Source of the DNA: JB111 sp049856295
GTDB taxonomy: Bacteria > Actinomycetota > Actinomycetes > Actinomycetales > Actinomycetaceae
Length of the DNA: 64,000 nt
Reading direction: 5' to 3'
NCBI RefSeq assembly: GCF_049856295.1
Contig: NZ_JBNDMZ010000010.1
Span: 129,874 to 193,873 of the forward strand
Shown: in pieces, positions 7,976-16,501 of the stretch
Numbering within the stretch: position 1 is the first letter of the stretch
Layout: each line of letters starts with the position of its first letter
The notes under the pieces: generated by a model
The model's input: only the letters and a program-made list of their open reading frames with translations
What the model was told of the DNA's origin: nothing
The model's database searches: none
Position numbers and translations under genes: made by a program

Positions 7976-8463
7976 TCGGCGGCCTGCTCCTCACGCCCGA
8001 GCAGGTGGGCGACCCGGTCGGCCTCCAGGGCCGCGACATGGGCGTCGGCCGGGGTTCTCGTGGTGAGGACGAAGTCCGTCAGCTGCTTGCGGACCGTCGC
8101 GCGCAGGGCATCGGGGTCCCAGGGCTTGCCGATGTAATGGTCGAGCCCGCCCTCGTTGACCGCCCGGATCGTGTCCGCCTGCTCGGCCTCGGCGGTGAGC
8201 AGGATCTTGCGCGAGTCGGACGTGCGCGGGTCGACCCATGCCTCGACGAGCATGTCGACGCCGTTGCGGCCGGGGAGCCCGTGGTCGACGAGCAGCATCG
8301 CGGGGATGTCCTCGTCCGCCATCACCTCGTCGACGATCTCCCACGCGTCGTCGACCGTGTCGGCCTCCTCGATGCGCACCGTCGCCGCGAACGGTTCGAG
8401 GTCACGCACGACGGCGGCCCGCACCCCGGGGTCGTCCTCCAGCACGACGATGGTCAGCCTCAT
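7972..8463 (-). CDS. Response regulator (receiver domain, no DNA-binding domain)
   Basis: Single receiver domain (about residues 3-125) plus a short helical tail, 163 aa. Key residues are in place: acidic pair Asp10-Asp11, phosphoacceptor Asp60 in LLVDHGLPG, Thr90 and Lys113 in IGKPW. There is no output domain, so it probably acts by protein contact or in a phosphorelay. It overlaps the histidine kinase upstream by 4 bp and the YigZ gene downstream by 4 bp. The first helix after the Asp pair is well conserved and the start is fixed by the overlap. Confidence 0.88.
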   Translation of the reverse strand: MRLTIVVLEDDPGVRAAVVRDLEPFAATVRIEEADTVDDAWEIVDEVMADEDIPAMLLVDHGLPGRNGVDMLVEAWVDPRTSDSRKILLTAEAEQADTIRAVNEGGLDHYIGKPWDPDALRATVRKQLTDFVLTTRTPADAHVAALEADRVAHLLGREEQAAE

Positions 8464-9599
8464 CTCGTCTCCCTCCCGGCGGTCCCGTCCGCCACCTGCG
8501 CGCCCGGACCGGGCGGCAGCTCCACGATCATCTCCGTCAGTCCCTCGCGCGAGCGAGCCGTCATCGTCCCCCCGGCGTGCTCGACGATGTCACGCGACAG
8601 CGCAAGCCCCAGTCCCAGTCCACCGCCGCTGCCGCCGGACCGGGTGGTGAACCGCCGCGTGAAGATCCGTTCGAGGTCGCCGGCCGGGATCGGCGGCCCG
8701 TCGTTCCCGACGACGACGCGCACGTTCCCGTCCTCCGTCGCCGACACGTCGATCGACAGGGTGCCGTGCCCGCCCATGGCGTCGGCCGCGTTGACGAGGA
8801 CGTTGGTCCAGACCTGGTCGAGACGGCCGGGCTCGGCGCGCACAGGTGGGACGTCGGCGAGCGTGACCTCGGTGGCGATGCCGCGGCGGCGGTGCTCGGT
8901 GAGGGTGAGGGCGGAGCGCAACGAGTCCGCGACGACGACGGACGCGGTGGGGTCGCCGCCAGGGCCTCCGCCGCCCGGTGCCCCGGGGTCCGCAGACGTC
9001 GTCGACGCGTCCTCGCCCTGTGCCACCGGGGCGCTCTGGTCGACGGAGCTGCCCGACGCCGCGGCACCCCCTTGCGGAGGGGAGTCTGCCTGGACGTGTG
9101 CGCGGATGCTCGCGACGAGCGCGCCGACCTGGCGGGTGCCGCCGTCGAGGTGCCGCAGCGCGTCGCCGACGGCGGTGGCGTGCGTGGCGCGCGCGATCGC
9201 CGACTCGTCGCCCGCGAGCCGCGCGGCCTCGGCCGGGTCCTCCACGCCGGCCGAGAGCAGTCGGCGTGCGAGCACGTCGTCCCCGACCTCGGCCGCGAGG
9301 GAGCGGCGCAGCGCACGGTCGTCCGCGCTCGCGCGCAGGGGGCGGTTGCGGGCGTGGGCGATGCGGCGCCGTGCGTCCTCGATCCGTCCGCGCAGGTCGG
9401 CGGCAGGAGAGTCGCCCGCGCGCGAGCCGTGCGCGAGCGAGTCGAGCAGGTCGTCGAGGTCGTCGGCAAGGTGGTCGAGGGCGCTGGCCATCGCCGCGAC
9501 CGGGTTGGTCAGCTCGTGCGCGATCCCTGCGGTCAGGTCGCCGAGCAGGGCGGCGGACGCGCGGGTGGCCTCGTCGTCGTGCGGTGACGGGCTCGGCAC
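8460..9599 (-). CDS. Cytoplasmic sensor histidine kinase
   Basis: 379-aa histidine kinase without transmembrane segments. The H-box is at the very N-terminus, GIAHELTNPVAAM with His28. An unusually long Ala/Arg-rich helical region (about 45-180) follows, then a poorly conserved Gly-rich linker, then the ATPase domain with the N-box (VLVNAADAMGG), G1 (NDGPPIP) and G2 (GGGLGLGLALSR). With the receiver-only regulator that overlaps it by 4 bp it forms a cytoplasmic two-component pair. The input signal is unknown; no PAS or GAF domain is evident. Confidence 0.85.
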   Translation of the reverse strand: MPSPSPHDDEATRASAALLGDLTAGIAHELTNPVAAMASALDHLADDLDDLLDSLAHGSRAGDSPAADLRGRIEDARRRIAHARNRPLRASADDRALRRSLAAEVGDDVLARRLLSAGVEDPAEAARLAGDESAIARATHATAVGDALRHLDGGTRQVGALVASIRAHVQADSPPQGGAAASGSSVDQSAPVAQGEDASTTSADPGAPGGGGPGGDPTASVVVADSLRSALTLTEHRRRGIATEVTLADVPPVRAEPGRLDQVWTNVLVNAADAMGGHGTLSIDVSATEDGNVRVVVGNDGPPIPAGDLERIFTRRFTTRSGGSGGGLGLGLALSRDIVEHAGGTMTARSREGLTEMIVELPPGPGAQVADGTAGRETR

Positions 9600-9784
9600 G
9601 GCGGTCCTCTCCTCGGGCTCGGCTGCAGCTCGATCCTAGGCGGGCGGTGTGACGCGTCGCGCGCCCGAGGGCCTGGCGAGGGATCTCACACGACGCGTAG
9701 GCTGTGCAGGTTGGCCCCTGGGCGTCGTGCTCTGGCATCCTTGGGGGTCGTTGATCGTCCACCCGAGAAAGGAGCGGCAGGGCC

Positions 9785-9952
9785 ATGGCAGTTCCCAAGC
9801 GCAAGATGTCCCGCAGCAACACCCGCTCTCGCCGGTCCCAGTGGAAGGCCGAGCTCACCGAGCTCGTCACCGTCCGCGTCAAGGGTCGCGAGATCAAGGT
9901 CCCCCGTCGTCTGGCGAAGGCCTACCAGAAGGGCCTCGTCGAGGCTGACTGA
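9785..9952 (+). CDS. rpmF: 50S ribosomal protein bL32
   Basis: 55-residue ribosomal protein of the large subunit, starting MAVPKRKMSRSNTRSRRSQW, the standard bL32 N-terminus. It has no Cys, so it is the zinc-independent (C-minus) type. An RBS (AAAGGAG) lies upstream and a strong hairpin follows 14 bp after the stop, so it is a single-gene unit. In many genomes a DUF177 gene precedes rpmF; here the upstream neighbour is a divergent histidine kinase instead. Confidence 0.97.
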   Translation: MAVPKRKMSRSNTRSRRSQWKAELTELVTVRVKGREIKVPRRLAKAYQKGLVEAD

Positions 9953-9965
9953 CGCATCTTCACGC

Positions 9966-9997
9966 ACGGCCCCGTACCCGTCAGGGTGCGGGGCCGT
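9966..9997 (+). terminator. Terminator of rpmF
   Basis: 14-bp stem (ACGGCCCCGTACCC with its complement, one G-T pair) and a 4-nt loop, directly after rpmF. Confidence 0.85.
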
Positions 9998-10332
9998 CGT
10001 CGTTCCACGGGCCCAGGTGCGTGGGACGGGTCGCGCGCCGGGGCGCACCGGACGCACGTCCGCCGTGGCGCGCCCACCGGCTACTCGACGCCCCCGGGGC
10101 GCGCGGCCGACACTCCTCACCCGCACACTCGAGCGCCCCGGCACGCACCCGTACCGGGCGGGCGGGACACACTCGTGCGGACCGGACGCGCCCCACGGAC
10201 CGACGCCGCCCCGCACTCGACGTCCCCGGGGATCGGGACAACTCCCCGCCGCGATGTCGACCGACGCCTCCGCGTCCGGTGAGAATGGCGGGTCCCGCCG
10301 ACCAGCGCGGGCACGATCGAAACGGAGTGAGC
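9998..10332. other. Intergenic region before manA
   Basis: 335 bp with no convincing gene. Two short matches to the dispersed repeat core are seen: CCGCACACTCGAGCG (from 10131) and CCGCACTCGACG (from 10211). They are degenerate. A candidate promoter element for manA (CACGAT) lies 20 bp before its ATG. Nothing else is supported. Confidence 0.4.
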
Positions 10333-11664
10333 ATGTCCGCCGTCCAGGGCCTGGTGCGCATCGAGGGAGCGCCGCGGGACTACGCATGGGGATCCGCGAC
10401 CCGCATCCCCGAGCTCCTCGGCGTCGAGCCGGCGGGCGGTCCCGTCGCCGAGCTGTGGTTCGGCGCGCACCCCGAGGCCCAGGCCCGGACCCGCCCGTGC
10501 CGCCCCGCGGGATCGACACCCGTCACCACGCCCGACGGCGAACCTCCCCTGACCGCCGGCGGTCCCGGCGCGACGACCGACCCGCCCGACGGCGAACGGC
10601 GCACCACCGGCGGCGAACCGCGCTCCCTCGGCGACCACATCGCGGCCGACCCGTCCCGCACGCTCGGCGCCGACGTCGTCACCCGGTACGGCGAGCACCT
10701 GCCCTACCTGCTCAAGCTCATCGCGCCCGACCGCGCGCTCTCCCTCCAGGTCCACCCCGACCTCGAGCGGGCCCGGCGGAGGTTCGACGAGGAGGAGGCC
10801 GCCGGCATCCCGCGCGGCGACTTCGCGCGCAGCTACCGGGACCCCAACCACAAGCCGGAGATGGTCTACGCCCTCACGCGGTTCGAGGCCGTGTGCGGGT
10901 TCCGGGCCCCGCGGCGCGCGATCGAGGTGCTCGCCGGTCTCGGGACGCCTCTGACAGCGGAGCTCGAGGAGGCGCTGCGGGCGGCGCCGTCGGCGGACGG
11001 TGTGCGCTCCGTGGTCGAGCGGCTGCTGCGCGAGGAGACCCGGCCGAGCGCGGACGAGGTCGCTGCGGTGGCTGCCGCCTGCGCGCGGCGCCTGGCTGAC
11101 GGGTCGTCGCCGTCGCCGCGCATGGACCGCATCGTCGGGCAGCTCGCGGGGGAGCACCCGGGGGACCCGGGCGTCGTCGTGGCCCTCCTGCTCAACCCCG
11201 TGACCCTGCACCCCGGCGAGGCGATGTTCGTGCCCGCCGGCGCGGTGCACGCCTACCTCTCCGGGTTCGCGGTCGAGATCATGGCGTCCTCGGACAACGT
11301 CCTGCGGGCAGGGCTGACGAGCAAGCACGTCGCCGTCGGGGAGGTGCTCGAGGCGCTCGAGTACGTGGCGGCGCCACCGGTCCGGATCGCGCCGGAGACC
11401 GTGAGCGAGAGCGTGGGCGTCTACTACGCGCCCGTCGACGACTTCGAGCTCGCCGTCGTCACGCTCGAGGCCGAGGGCGAGGCCGAGTCCCTCGTGCCCG
11501 GTCGCGGGCCGCGGATCCTGCTCGCGCTCGACGGCGAGGTCACCGTGACCGTCGACGGGCTCGCCGCCACGCTGCACCGCGGGCAGGCCGTGTTCGTGGC
11601 GGGCGACCTCGGTCCCGTGACGGTGACCGGACGAGGGCGGCTCGTCCAGGCCGACGTGCCCTGA
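10333..11664 (+). CDS. manA: Mannose-6-phosphate isomerase, class I
   Basis: Zinc enzyme interconverting mannose-6-P and fructose-6-P, feeding GDP-mannose and glycan synthesis. Type I signatures are present: LLKLIAPDRALSLQVHPD (metal ligands Gln139, His141), NHKPEM (Glu176) and GEAMFVPAGAVHAYLSG. ATG at 10333 has GGAG upstream; an in-frame GTG two codons earlier is equally possible. Oddity: about 45 Pro/Thr/Gly-rich residues (51-95) sit between LWFGAHPEA and RSLGDHIAADP, where relatives have only a few residues. The 443-aa length reflects this insert. Confidence 0.93.
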   Translation: MSAVQGLVRIEGAPRDYAWGSATRIPELLGVEPAGGPVAELWFGAHPEAQARTRPCRPAGSTPVTTPDGEPPLTAGGPGATTDPPDGERRTTGGEPRSLGDHIAADPSRTLGADVVTRYGEHLPYLLKLIAPDRALSLQVHPDLERARRRFDEEEAAGIPRGDFARSYRDPNHKPEMVYALTRFEAVCGFRAPRRAIEVLAGLGTPLTAELEEALRAAPSADGVRSVVERLLREETRPSADEVAAVAAACARRLADGSSPSPRMDRIVGQLAGEHPGDPGVVVALLLNPVTLHPGEAMFVPAGAVHAYLSGFAVEIMASSDNVLRAGLTSKHVAVGEVLEALEYVAAPPVRIAPETVSESVGVYYAPVDDFELAVVTLEAEGEAESLVPGRGPRILLALDGEVTVTVDGLAATLHRGQAVFVAGDLGPVTVTGRGRLVQADVP

Positions 11665-11835
11665 CCGACCCGGCTGCACGAGGTCGATCGCATGTCCGGC
11701 ACCGACCGGAGCCGCCGGCGACACGCGCCGACGGGGGAGAACTAGCCGCACCTCGGGGTGCCGACGGCGATAGCGTGTTGCGAAGGTATGTTCGCGTCAG
11801 TTTCGCGCGCCCAGTCGTCAGAGCGGAGTCCATCG

Positions 11836-14667
11836 GTGGATCACGAGCCCGGCCAGCAGTTCGCCGGCTACACGATCGTGCGCGAGCTCGGTCGGGGCGG
11901 CATGGGGTCGGTGTATCTCGCGAAGCACCCGAGACTGCCGCGGCAGGACGCCCTCAAGATGCTCAGCACCTCGCTCGCGAAGGACGAGGCCTTCCGCACG
12001 CGGTTCGAGCGCGAGGCGGACCTGGCGGCGCAGATCTTCCACCGCAACGTCGTGGCGGTCTACGACCGCGGCGAGCACGAGGGCCAGCTGTGGATCGCCA
12101 TGCAGTACGTCGAGGGCACGGACGCCGCCGCCGAGGTCAAGGCGGTCGAGGGCGGCCTGGACCCGGCGCGCGCCGTCCACATCGTCCACGAGGTCGCCGC
12201 CGGCCTCGACTTCGCCCACCGCAACGGGCTGCTCCACCGGGACGTCAAGCCCGCCAACATCCTGCTCGCCCCGCCGCTCGACCCGGACGACGAGGACGAG
12301 CCCGAGCAGGTCCTTCTCACCGACTTCGGCATCGCCAAGACCGTCGACGACGGCGACAACCTCACGGGCACCGGCAACCTGCTCGCGACCCTCGCCTACG
12401 CCGCCCCGGAGCAGATCGAGGCGCACCACCTGTCGCACAAGGTGGACGTCTATGCGCTGGGCTGCGTGCTCTACGAGCTCCTCACCGGCAGCATCCCGTT
12501 CCCCGCGGACACGCCGTTCAACAAGATGAACGCGCACCTCACCCTCCCGCCGCCGAAGCCCTCGGAGTCCGTGCCGGGGCTGGGGACCGCGTTCGACGCC
12601 GTCATCGCCAAGGCGATGGCCAAGGACCCGGCCGAGCGGTACGACACGTGCCGTGCGCTCGGTCGCGCCGCGTACAAGGCCTTGCGCGAGTCGCAGGCAG
12701 GTGGCGCGGGCGAGAGCTCCGAGGCCGGTGGGTCTTCGGGTGGTGTGGGATCCGGTGCTGGTGTCGCGGCCGCCGGTGCTGCAGCGGGCGCCGGATCGTC
12801 GGCGTCGGGTGGTGCGAGCGGCCTGCACACGGCGGGCCCGCCGACCGGCCGGCGCGTGGCCGGACCCGGCGAACGGACGGGCACCGGACGAACCGCCACC
12901 CCCGGCGCGGGTGCCCAGGCGGCGCCGGGCCGGACGCCCGGCGGCGGCCAGTACCCGAGCGAGTCCCAGACCGGCCCGCGCCCGCCGTTCACGCTGATGG
13001 TCCGCCGGTTCTTCGGCCCGGGCACGCAGTCGCTCCAGGTGGGGCCGGTCGACACGCGCCAGGCCTCGCCCCAGGACCGCGGCGCGATCGAGCAGCTGCT
13101 GCGCGAGTCCCAGTTCTTCGACCTCCCACCGCGTCTCCCGCTCGAGCGCGTGATCCCGGGCGACCACCTCGAGGAGATCACCGTGGGCAGCGGTGGCCGC
13201 ACCTGGACGGTCGCGTACGAGTTCAAGGGGGCCCGGCACCCCGTCGTCCTCGACGGGATCAGCCAGCGGCTCGCCCGCCTGCAGCAGTGGCAGCCCACAG
13301 GGGCGATCCCCGTGTCCGAGCAGGCCGGCGGCCCCGGTGGCGGTCCCGTCCCTGGTCGGCCCGGCGGCGGGCCCGGTGGCCCAGGAGCCCCCGGTGGCCC
13401 GGGCGCCCCCGGTGGCCCAGGAGCCTCCGGGGGTCCGGTTGTGCCCGGACGTCCCGGTGCGCCCGGCAGCTCCCCGTCCGCGATGTCCGGCGCCACGGGA
13501 AGTCACGGAGTCCCGGGAGCGGCTGCTCCGGTGGCGGCGGGCCCGGGTTCGGGTGCCACGGGCACGGCCGGTCCGGGCGCCGGCTCACCCGTCTCGGCCG
13601 CGTCCGGTGCGACGGGCTCCCACGCGGTACCCGGACCCGGCGGCTCGGGCCCGCAGACCCAGCAGGCCCCCGGTGGTCCTGGCGGCCCTGGCCCGCAGCC
13701 TCAGCAGAGCCCCGGTGGTCCCGGCGGCTCGAGCCCGTCGGCCGTCTCCGGCGCGACCGGCAACCACGCCGTCCCGCCGCAGGGCGGCGCCGCGGCGACC
13801 GGCGCAGCCGGCCGTCCGGGTGGACCGGGCGGCACCGGCGGACCCGCTCCGTTCGCCGGCTCTCCCGCGTCGGCTGCCGGCCCGTCCGGTCCCGGCGGCT
13901 CAGCAGCTCCCGGGCGACCCGTGGGCCTCGGCGGTCCGGGCGGTCCCGCGCCGTTCGCGGGGTCGCCGGCGTCCACGGGTGGCCCGGCACCGTTCGCCGG
14001 CTCGCCCGCATCGGCTGCCGGCCCCGGACCGTACGGTGGCAGCGGCCAGTACGGCGGTCAGAGCCAGTACGGCAGCGCCGCCAAGGGGACGAAGCGCCGA
14101 GGCCTGCACCCGGCGGTGCTGGGCGCGATCGTCGTCGTCGGGCTGATCGTGGTGGGTGGCGTCATCTGGCTGCTGACCCGCGGGGGAGGGGAGGAGCCCC
14201 AGGGCGCGGAGGAGCTCGCCGACGCGTGGGGCACGGAGTCCTCGATCCCGGCCACGTTCCCCGACCTCGTCGCCTCGCAGGAGGGTGGCCAGGGCTACAA
14301 CTCCGCCACCTGCGAGAACGGTGTCTCCGGCCACATGGATGACGTGCCCGCGGGCCTCGTGGCGGCGATGACCTGCACCCAGTCGGACGGCATCGAGTAC
14401 TCGGTGCTCGAGTTCGAGAGCAGTATCGAGCGCGACGAGTTCACCTCAGAGGGCGACGAGAACCTGGGCTGGGAGCGGTCGGTCTGGGGCTACTCGGGCG
14501 GCGAGGACGGCATTGCGTTCCGCACGCCGCCCGACGTCACCGACCCGGGTGAGCACTACACAACCTTCTACGACGCCGAACGCTCGGGCATGGTCGTCGC
14601 CGTGTACGGCGACGGCATCGGATCGCAGACGCTGCACGACACCTGGTGGATTCCCTCGCCGTTCTGA
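11836..14667 (+). CDS. PknB-like Ser/Thr protein kinase with extracellular domain
   Basis: Membrane-anchored Hanks-type kinase, about 943 aa. The N-terminal kinase domain (11-275) has GRGGMGSVY, catalytic Lys41, HRDVKPANIL (Asp136), DFG (163-165) and APEQ. After it come a Ser/Gly/Pro/Thr-rich stretch, a compact folded region (about 390-480), a long Gly/Pro-rich linker of imperfect GGPGAPGGPG-type repeats, one membrane helix (about 757-780) and an approximately 160-residue outer domain with two Cys. No PASTA repeats are present, so the sensed ligand is not muropeptide by the usual route. GTG at 11836 is preferred; starts at 11758 and 11788 are possible. Confidence 0.9.
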   Translation: MDHEPGQQFAGYTIVRELGRGGMGSVYLAKHPRLPRQDALKMLSTSLAKDEAFRTRFEREADLAAQIFHRNVVAVYDRGEHEGQLWIAMQYVEGTDAAAEVKAVEGGLDPARAVHIVHEVAAGLDFAHRNGLLHRDVKPANILLAPPLDPDDEDEPEQVLLTDFGIAKTVDDGDNLTGTGNLLATLAYAAPEQIEAHHLSHKVDVYALGCVLYELLTGSIPFPADTPFNKMNAHLTLPPPKPSESVPGLGTAFDAVIAKAMAKDPAERYDTCRALGRAAYKALRESQAGGAGESSEAGGSSGGVGSGAGVAAAGAAAGAGSSASGGASGLHTAGPPTGRRVAGPGERTGTGRTATPGAGAQAAPGRTPGGGQYPSESQTGPRPPFTLMVRRFFGPGTQSLQVGPVDTRQASPQDRGAIEQLLRESQFFDLPPRLPLERVIPGDHLEEITVGSGGRTWTVAYEFKGARHPVVLDGISQRLARLQQWQPTGAIPVSEQAGGPGGGPVPGRPGGGPGGPGAPGGPGAPGGPGASGGPVVPGRPGAPGSSPSAMSGATGSHGVPGAAAPVAAGPGSGATGTAGPGAGSPVSAASGATGSHAVPGPGGSGPQTQQAPGGPGGPGPQPQQSPGGPGGSSPSAVSGATGNHAVPPQGGAAATGAAGRPGGPGGTGGPAPFAGSPASAAGPSGPGGSAAPGRPVGLGGPGGPAPFAGSPASTGGPAPFAGSPASAAGPGPYGGSGQYGGQSQYGSAAKGTKRRGLHPAVLGAIVVVGLIVVGGVIWLLTRGGGEEPQGAEELADAWGTESSIPATFPDLVASQEGGQGYNSATCENGVSGHMDDVPAGLVAAMTCTQSDGIEYSVLEFESSIERDEFTSEGDENLGWERSVWGYSGGEDGIAFRTPPDVTDPGEHYTTFYDAERSGMVVAVYGDGIGSQTLHDTWWIPSPF

Positions 14668-14701
14668 TCCGGGGAGCGGGCCACGGCGGCGCGCTCCTCG
14701 A

Positions 14702-14724
14702 GGGGCGTGAGCCGCTCACGCCTC
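14702..14724. terminator. Hairpin between convergent kinase and VOC genes
   Basis: GGCGTGAG-ccg-CTCACGCC stem (8 bp, extendable with a G-T pair) located between the kinase stop and the end of the VOC gene, overlapping the latter's stop codon. Probably works for the rightward transcript. Confidence 0.4.
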
Positions 14725-15225
14725 CGGGCCGGTGATGCCGACGTCCGCGAGATCCTTCGCCGACTGGCTCTCGGGGTCGTACGGCTTGGCCGCCGACATG
14801 AGGACGCGGGCGTTCTCCGGGGTGACGACCTCGACGTCGACCGTGTTCCACGGCGTGTGGCGCGGTCCCTGCGTCGAGCCCGGCCGCAGCTCCTTGCACG
14901 CCTCGGCGATTCCGTCGACCTGGTCGAGGACGGCAGCGAAGGTCACGCTCGACGCCGGGGGTGCCGGGGTTTCCTCGTCGGTGGCGACGAGCAGGACGTC
15001 CTGGAACGCCCAGCGGCGCAGGTGGACCATCCGGCCCGGGATAGAGAAGAGGTCGACGAAGCCCAGCGCGCGCTGCCAGAAGTCGGCGGACACGTCGATG
15101 TCGGTCGTGGGGATCGTGACGAACATGGGCATGCCGTAGATGCCGCGGAAGATGTCGGGCGCGACGGCGTCGGGCCCGGGCTCGGGGACGGGACTGTGCT
15201 CGAAGGCGTCGTAGTAGGTGCTCAT
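14716..15225 (-). CDS. VOC-superfamily (glyoxalase-fold) protein
   Basis: 169-aa protein with one vicinal-oxygen-chelate fold (about residues 30-150): MPMFVTIPTTDIDVSADFWQRALGF at the start of the beta-alpha-beta-beta unit and DVEVVTPENARVLMSAAKPY near the end. The family includes glyoxalases, dioxygenases and antibiotic-binding proteins. Typical metal ligands are not obvious, so a binding role is possible. It is a single gene transcribed leftward against the kinase. ATG at 15225 is chosen; a GTG three codons earlier is possible. Confidence 0.72.
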   Translation of the reverse strand: MSTYYDAFEHSPVPEPGPDAVAPDIFRGIYGMPMFVTIPTTDIDVSADFWQRALGFVDLFSIPGRMVHLRRWAFQDVLLVATDEETPAPPASSVTFAAVLDQVDGIAEACKELRPGSTQGPRHTPWNTVDVEVVTPENARVLMSAAKPYDPESQSAKDLADVGITGPEA

Positions 15226-15371
15226 GTGGACCACCCTGAAGGCTCACCCAGCGTCAAGGTCAAGGGAGTTTCGGAGATCACCCCACCGCGACGTCGCGCG
15301 GGCGACCGGACCGGCTGGACCCCCGTCACCGGGGGTTCAACCGTCCACGATGTCCCGGGACATCACATCGG

Positions 15372-15444
15372 TCGGGGTGGCGGGACTTGAACCCACGGCC
15401 TTCCGCTCCCAAAGCGGACGCGCTACCACCTGCGCCACACCCCG
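15372..15444 (-). tRNA. tRNA-Pro (anticodon UGG)
   Basis: Complete cloverleaf on the minus strand: acceptor CGGGGTG/CACCCCG, D-stem GCGC/GCGC, anticodon stem TCCGC/GCGGA with loop TTTGGGA (anticodon TGG), T-loop TTCAAGT. 73 nt, with CCA not encoded. Confidence 0.95.
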
Positions 15445-15657
15445 TTCGCCCCGGTCTCCCGGCGACGAGGACCGTTCCTCCGGTGCACCGAGTGCTCGGT
15501 CCGGACGACGATCGCCCGCTCAGGGTACGGCGGGAGTCCGGCGACGGCGGCTCCCGACGCGGGCAGGAGAGACCGATCACTCACCCGGGCGCCGGCTTCG
15601 GCGAGGGCGTTCCGCCTTGCTAACCTGGGCGCTGCCCCTGGCCACGGTCGAGGGCGC

Positions 15658-15728
15658 GCGAGTGTAGCTCAATGGTAGAGCCTCTGCCTTCCAAGCAGAT
15701 TACGCGGGTTCGATTCCCGTCACTCGCT
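15658..15728 (+). tRNA. tRNA-Gly (anticodon UCC)
   Basis: Cloverleaf: acceptor GCGAGTG/CACTCGC, D-arm GCTC-AATGGTA-GAGC, anticodon stem TCTGC/GCAGA with loop CTTCCAA (anticodon TCC), T-loop TTCGATT. 71 nt. A TAACCT -10-like box lies about 36 nt upstream. A strong terminator follows. Confidence 0.96.
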
Positions 15729-15736
15729 CCGAGCTC

Positions 15737-15772
15737 CTCGGCCCGACGCCATCGACACGGAGTCGGGCCGAG
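15737..15772 (+). terminator. Terminator after tRNA-Gly
   Basis: Perfect 11-bp stem CTCGGCCCGAC with its complement, 14-nt loop, then ATATTTCT. It starts 9 bp after the tRNA. Confidence 0.85.
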
Positions 15773-15881
15773 ATATTTCTCTAAGCCTGCGCCGAGAGCC
15801 GCGAACCGATCAGCTCCGTGACGCACGACGTCCCCGGCCCGGACGAGCGGGACGGGGACGTCGGAGTGAGCTGCCTGGGTG

Positions 15882-16163
15882 TCAGGCGCGGGCCTCGTAG
15901 GACAGGCAGTCGGCCTCGGCGCCGCCGACGCGGATGAAGTCGGCCGAGCACTCGAGGTTCTCGTTGTGCAGGCAGGACGTGCGCTGGCAGGCGCCGACCT
16001 GGGCGACGACCTTGTCGAGGCCGCCCTTGACGTTGAGCGGCAGGAACGTGGCGCACTGCGCGTCCTGGCCGACGGTGACGGCGAAGGCGGTGCAGCCGTC
16101 GTGGTTGTAGGAGCAGCCGTCGATGGAGCACTCGCTCACGCGCGGCATCTCGAGCACGGACAT
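15882..16163 (-). CDS. DUF1540 cysteine-rich protein (two domains)
   Basis: 93-aa cytoplasmic protein with eight cysteines (12, 17, 24, 37, 59, 64, 72, 86) in two DUF1540-like halves: CSIDGCSYNHDGC and CQRTSCLHNENLEC. The spacing suggests two metal sites, probably zinc or iron. Function unknown. The start is clear: AGGAGG 6 nt before ATG at 16163. The promoter lies in an AT-rich stretch with a near-perfect palindrome upstream of -35, so transcription is probably controlled, perhaps by a metal sensor (inference). Confidence 0.85.
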   Translation of the reverse strand: MSVLEMPRVSECSIDGCSYNHDGCTAFAVTVGQDAQCATFLPLNVKGGLDKVVAQVGACQRTSCLHNENLECSADFIRVGGAEADCLSYEARA

Positions 16164-16444
16164 GGTGTCCTCCTGACGTCGAGGCGCGCTGGTCGCGCCG
16201 GATGAAAAGAATGTAGAACCAATGGAGGAATGCGTCCAGAAAGGTAATGCATGCCTTACCGTTCGATGCGAACAAATATGCATTTCTATTTCGGTGGCGT
16301 TTTCTTTATCGCCTATGTTGCGTAAATGGCTGGAGAGCTTCTCGTGTGCGCCCCTCTCCGAGGTCGACTGACACCGGGCTGCCGGACCGAGTCTCGCCCA
16401 GGAGCCGCGGCCGTCGGTTGACTTCGATATCGCAGTCATGATGC
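16164..16444. other. AT-rich intergenic island
   Basis: Region between the DUF1540 gene and hipB. Line 16261-16320 is only 24 of 60 G+C, in striking contrast to the surrounding DNA. It holds the DUF1540 promoter and palindrome. No gene with convincing codon use or RBS is seen. Confidence 0.5.
16210..16260 (-). promoter_or_regulatory. DUF1540 promoter with upstream palindrome
   Basis: Minus-strand promoter TGGACG (16233-16238), 17-bp spacer, TACATT (16210-16215). Just upstream lies an 18-bp near-perfect palindrome GGTAATGCATGCCTTACC (16243-16260; one mismatched pair). Its GGTAA/TTACC half-sites recall DtxR/IdeR-type metal-regulator boxes without matching the consensus. Confidence 0.5.
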
Positions 16445-16473
16445 TTGACGTCAAAAAGGTAGTCACCTACGTT
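16445..16473 (+). promoter_or_regulatory. hipBA promoter
   Basis: TTGACG (16445-16450), 17-bp spacer, TACGTT (16468-16473). A perfect TGACGTCA palindrome overlaps -35 and GTAG-tcac-CTAC overlaps the spacer and -10, candidate HipB operators. GGAGG lies 5 nt before the hipB ATG. Confidence 0.55.
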
Positions 16474-16501
16474 GACGTTATTATCGACGTCGGAGGTTCG
16501 G

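Noticed and set aside
12980..13320. A separate gene inside the Ser/Thr kinase for the folded middle region
   Set aside because: The frame is continuous with the kinase and no internal RBS or stop is present.
15372..15728. tRNA genes as integration sites of an island carrying hipBA and the DUF1540 gene
   Set aside because: No integrase, and no direct repeat of a tRNA end was seen within the following 3 kb.
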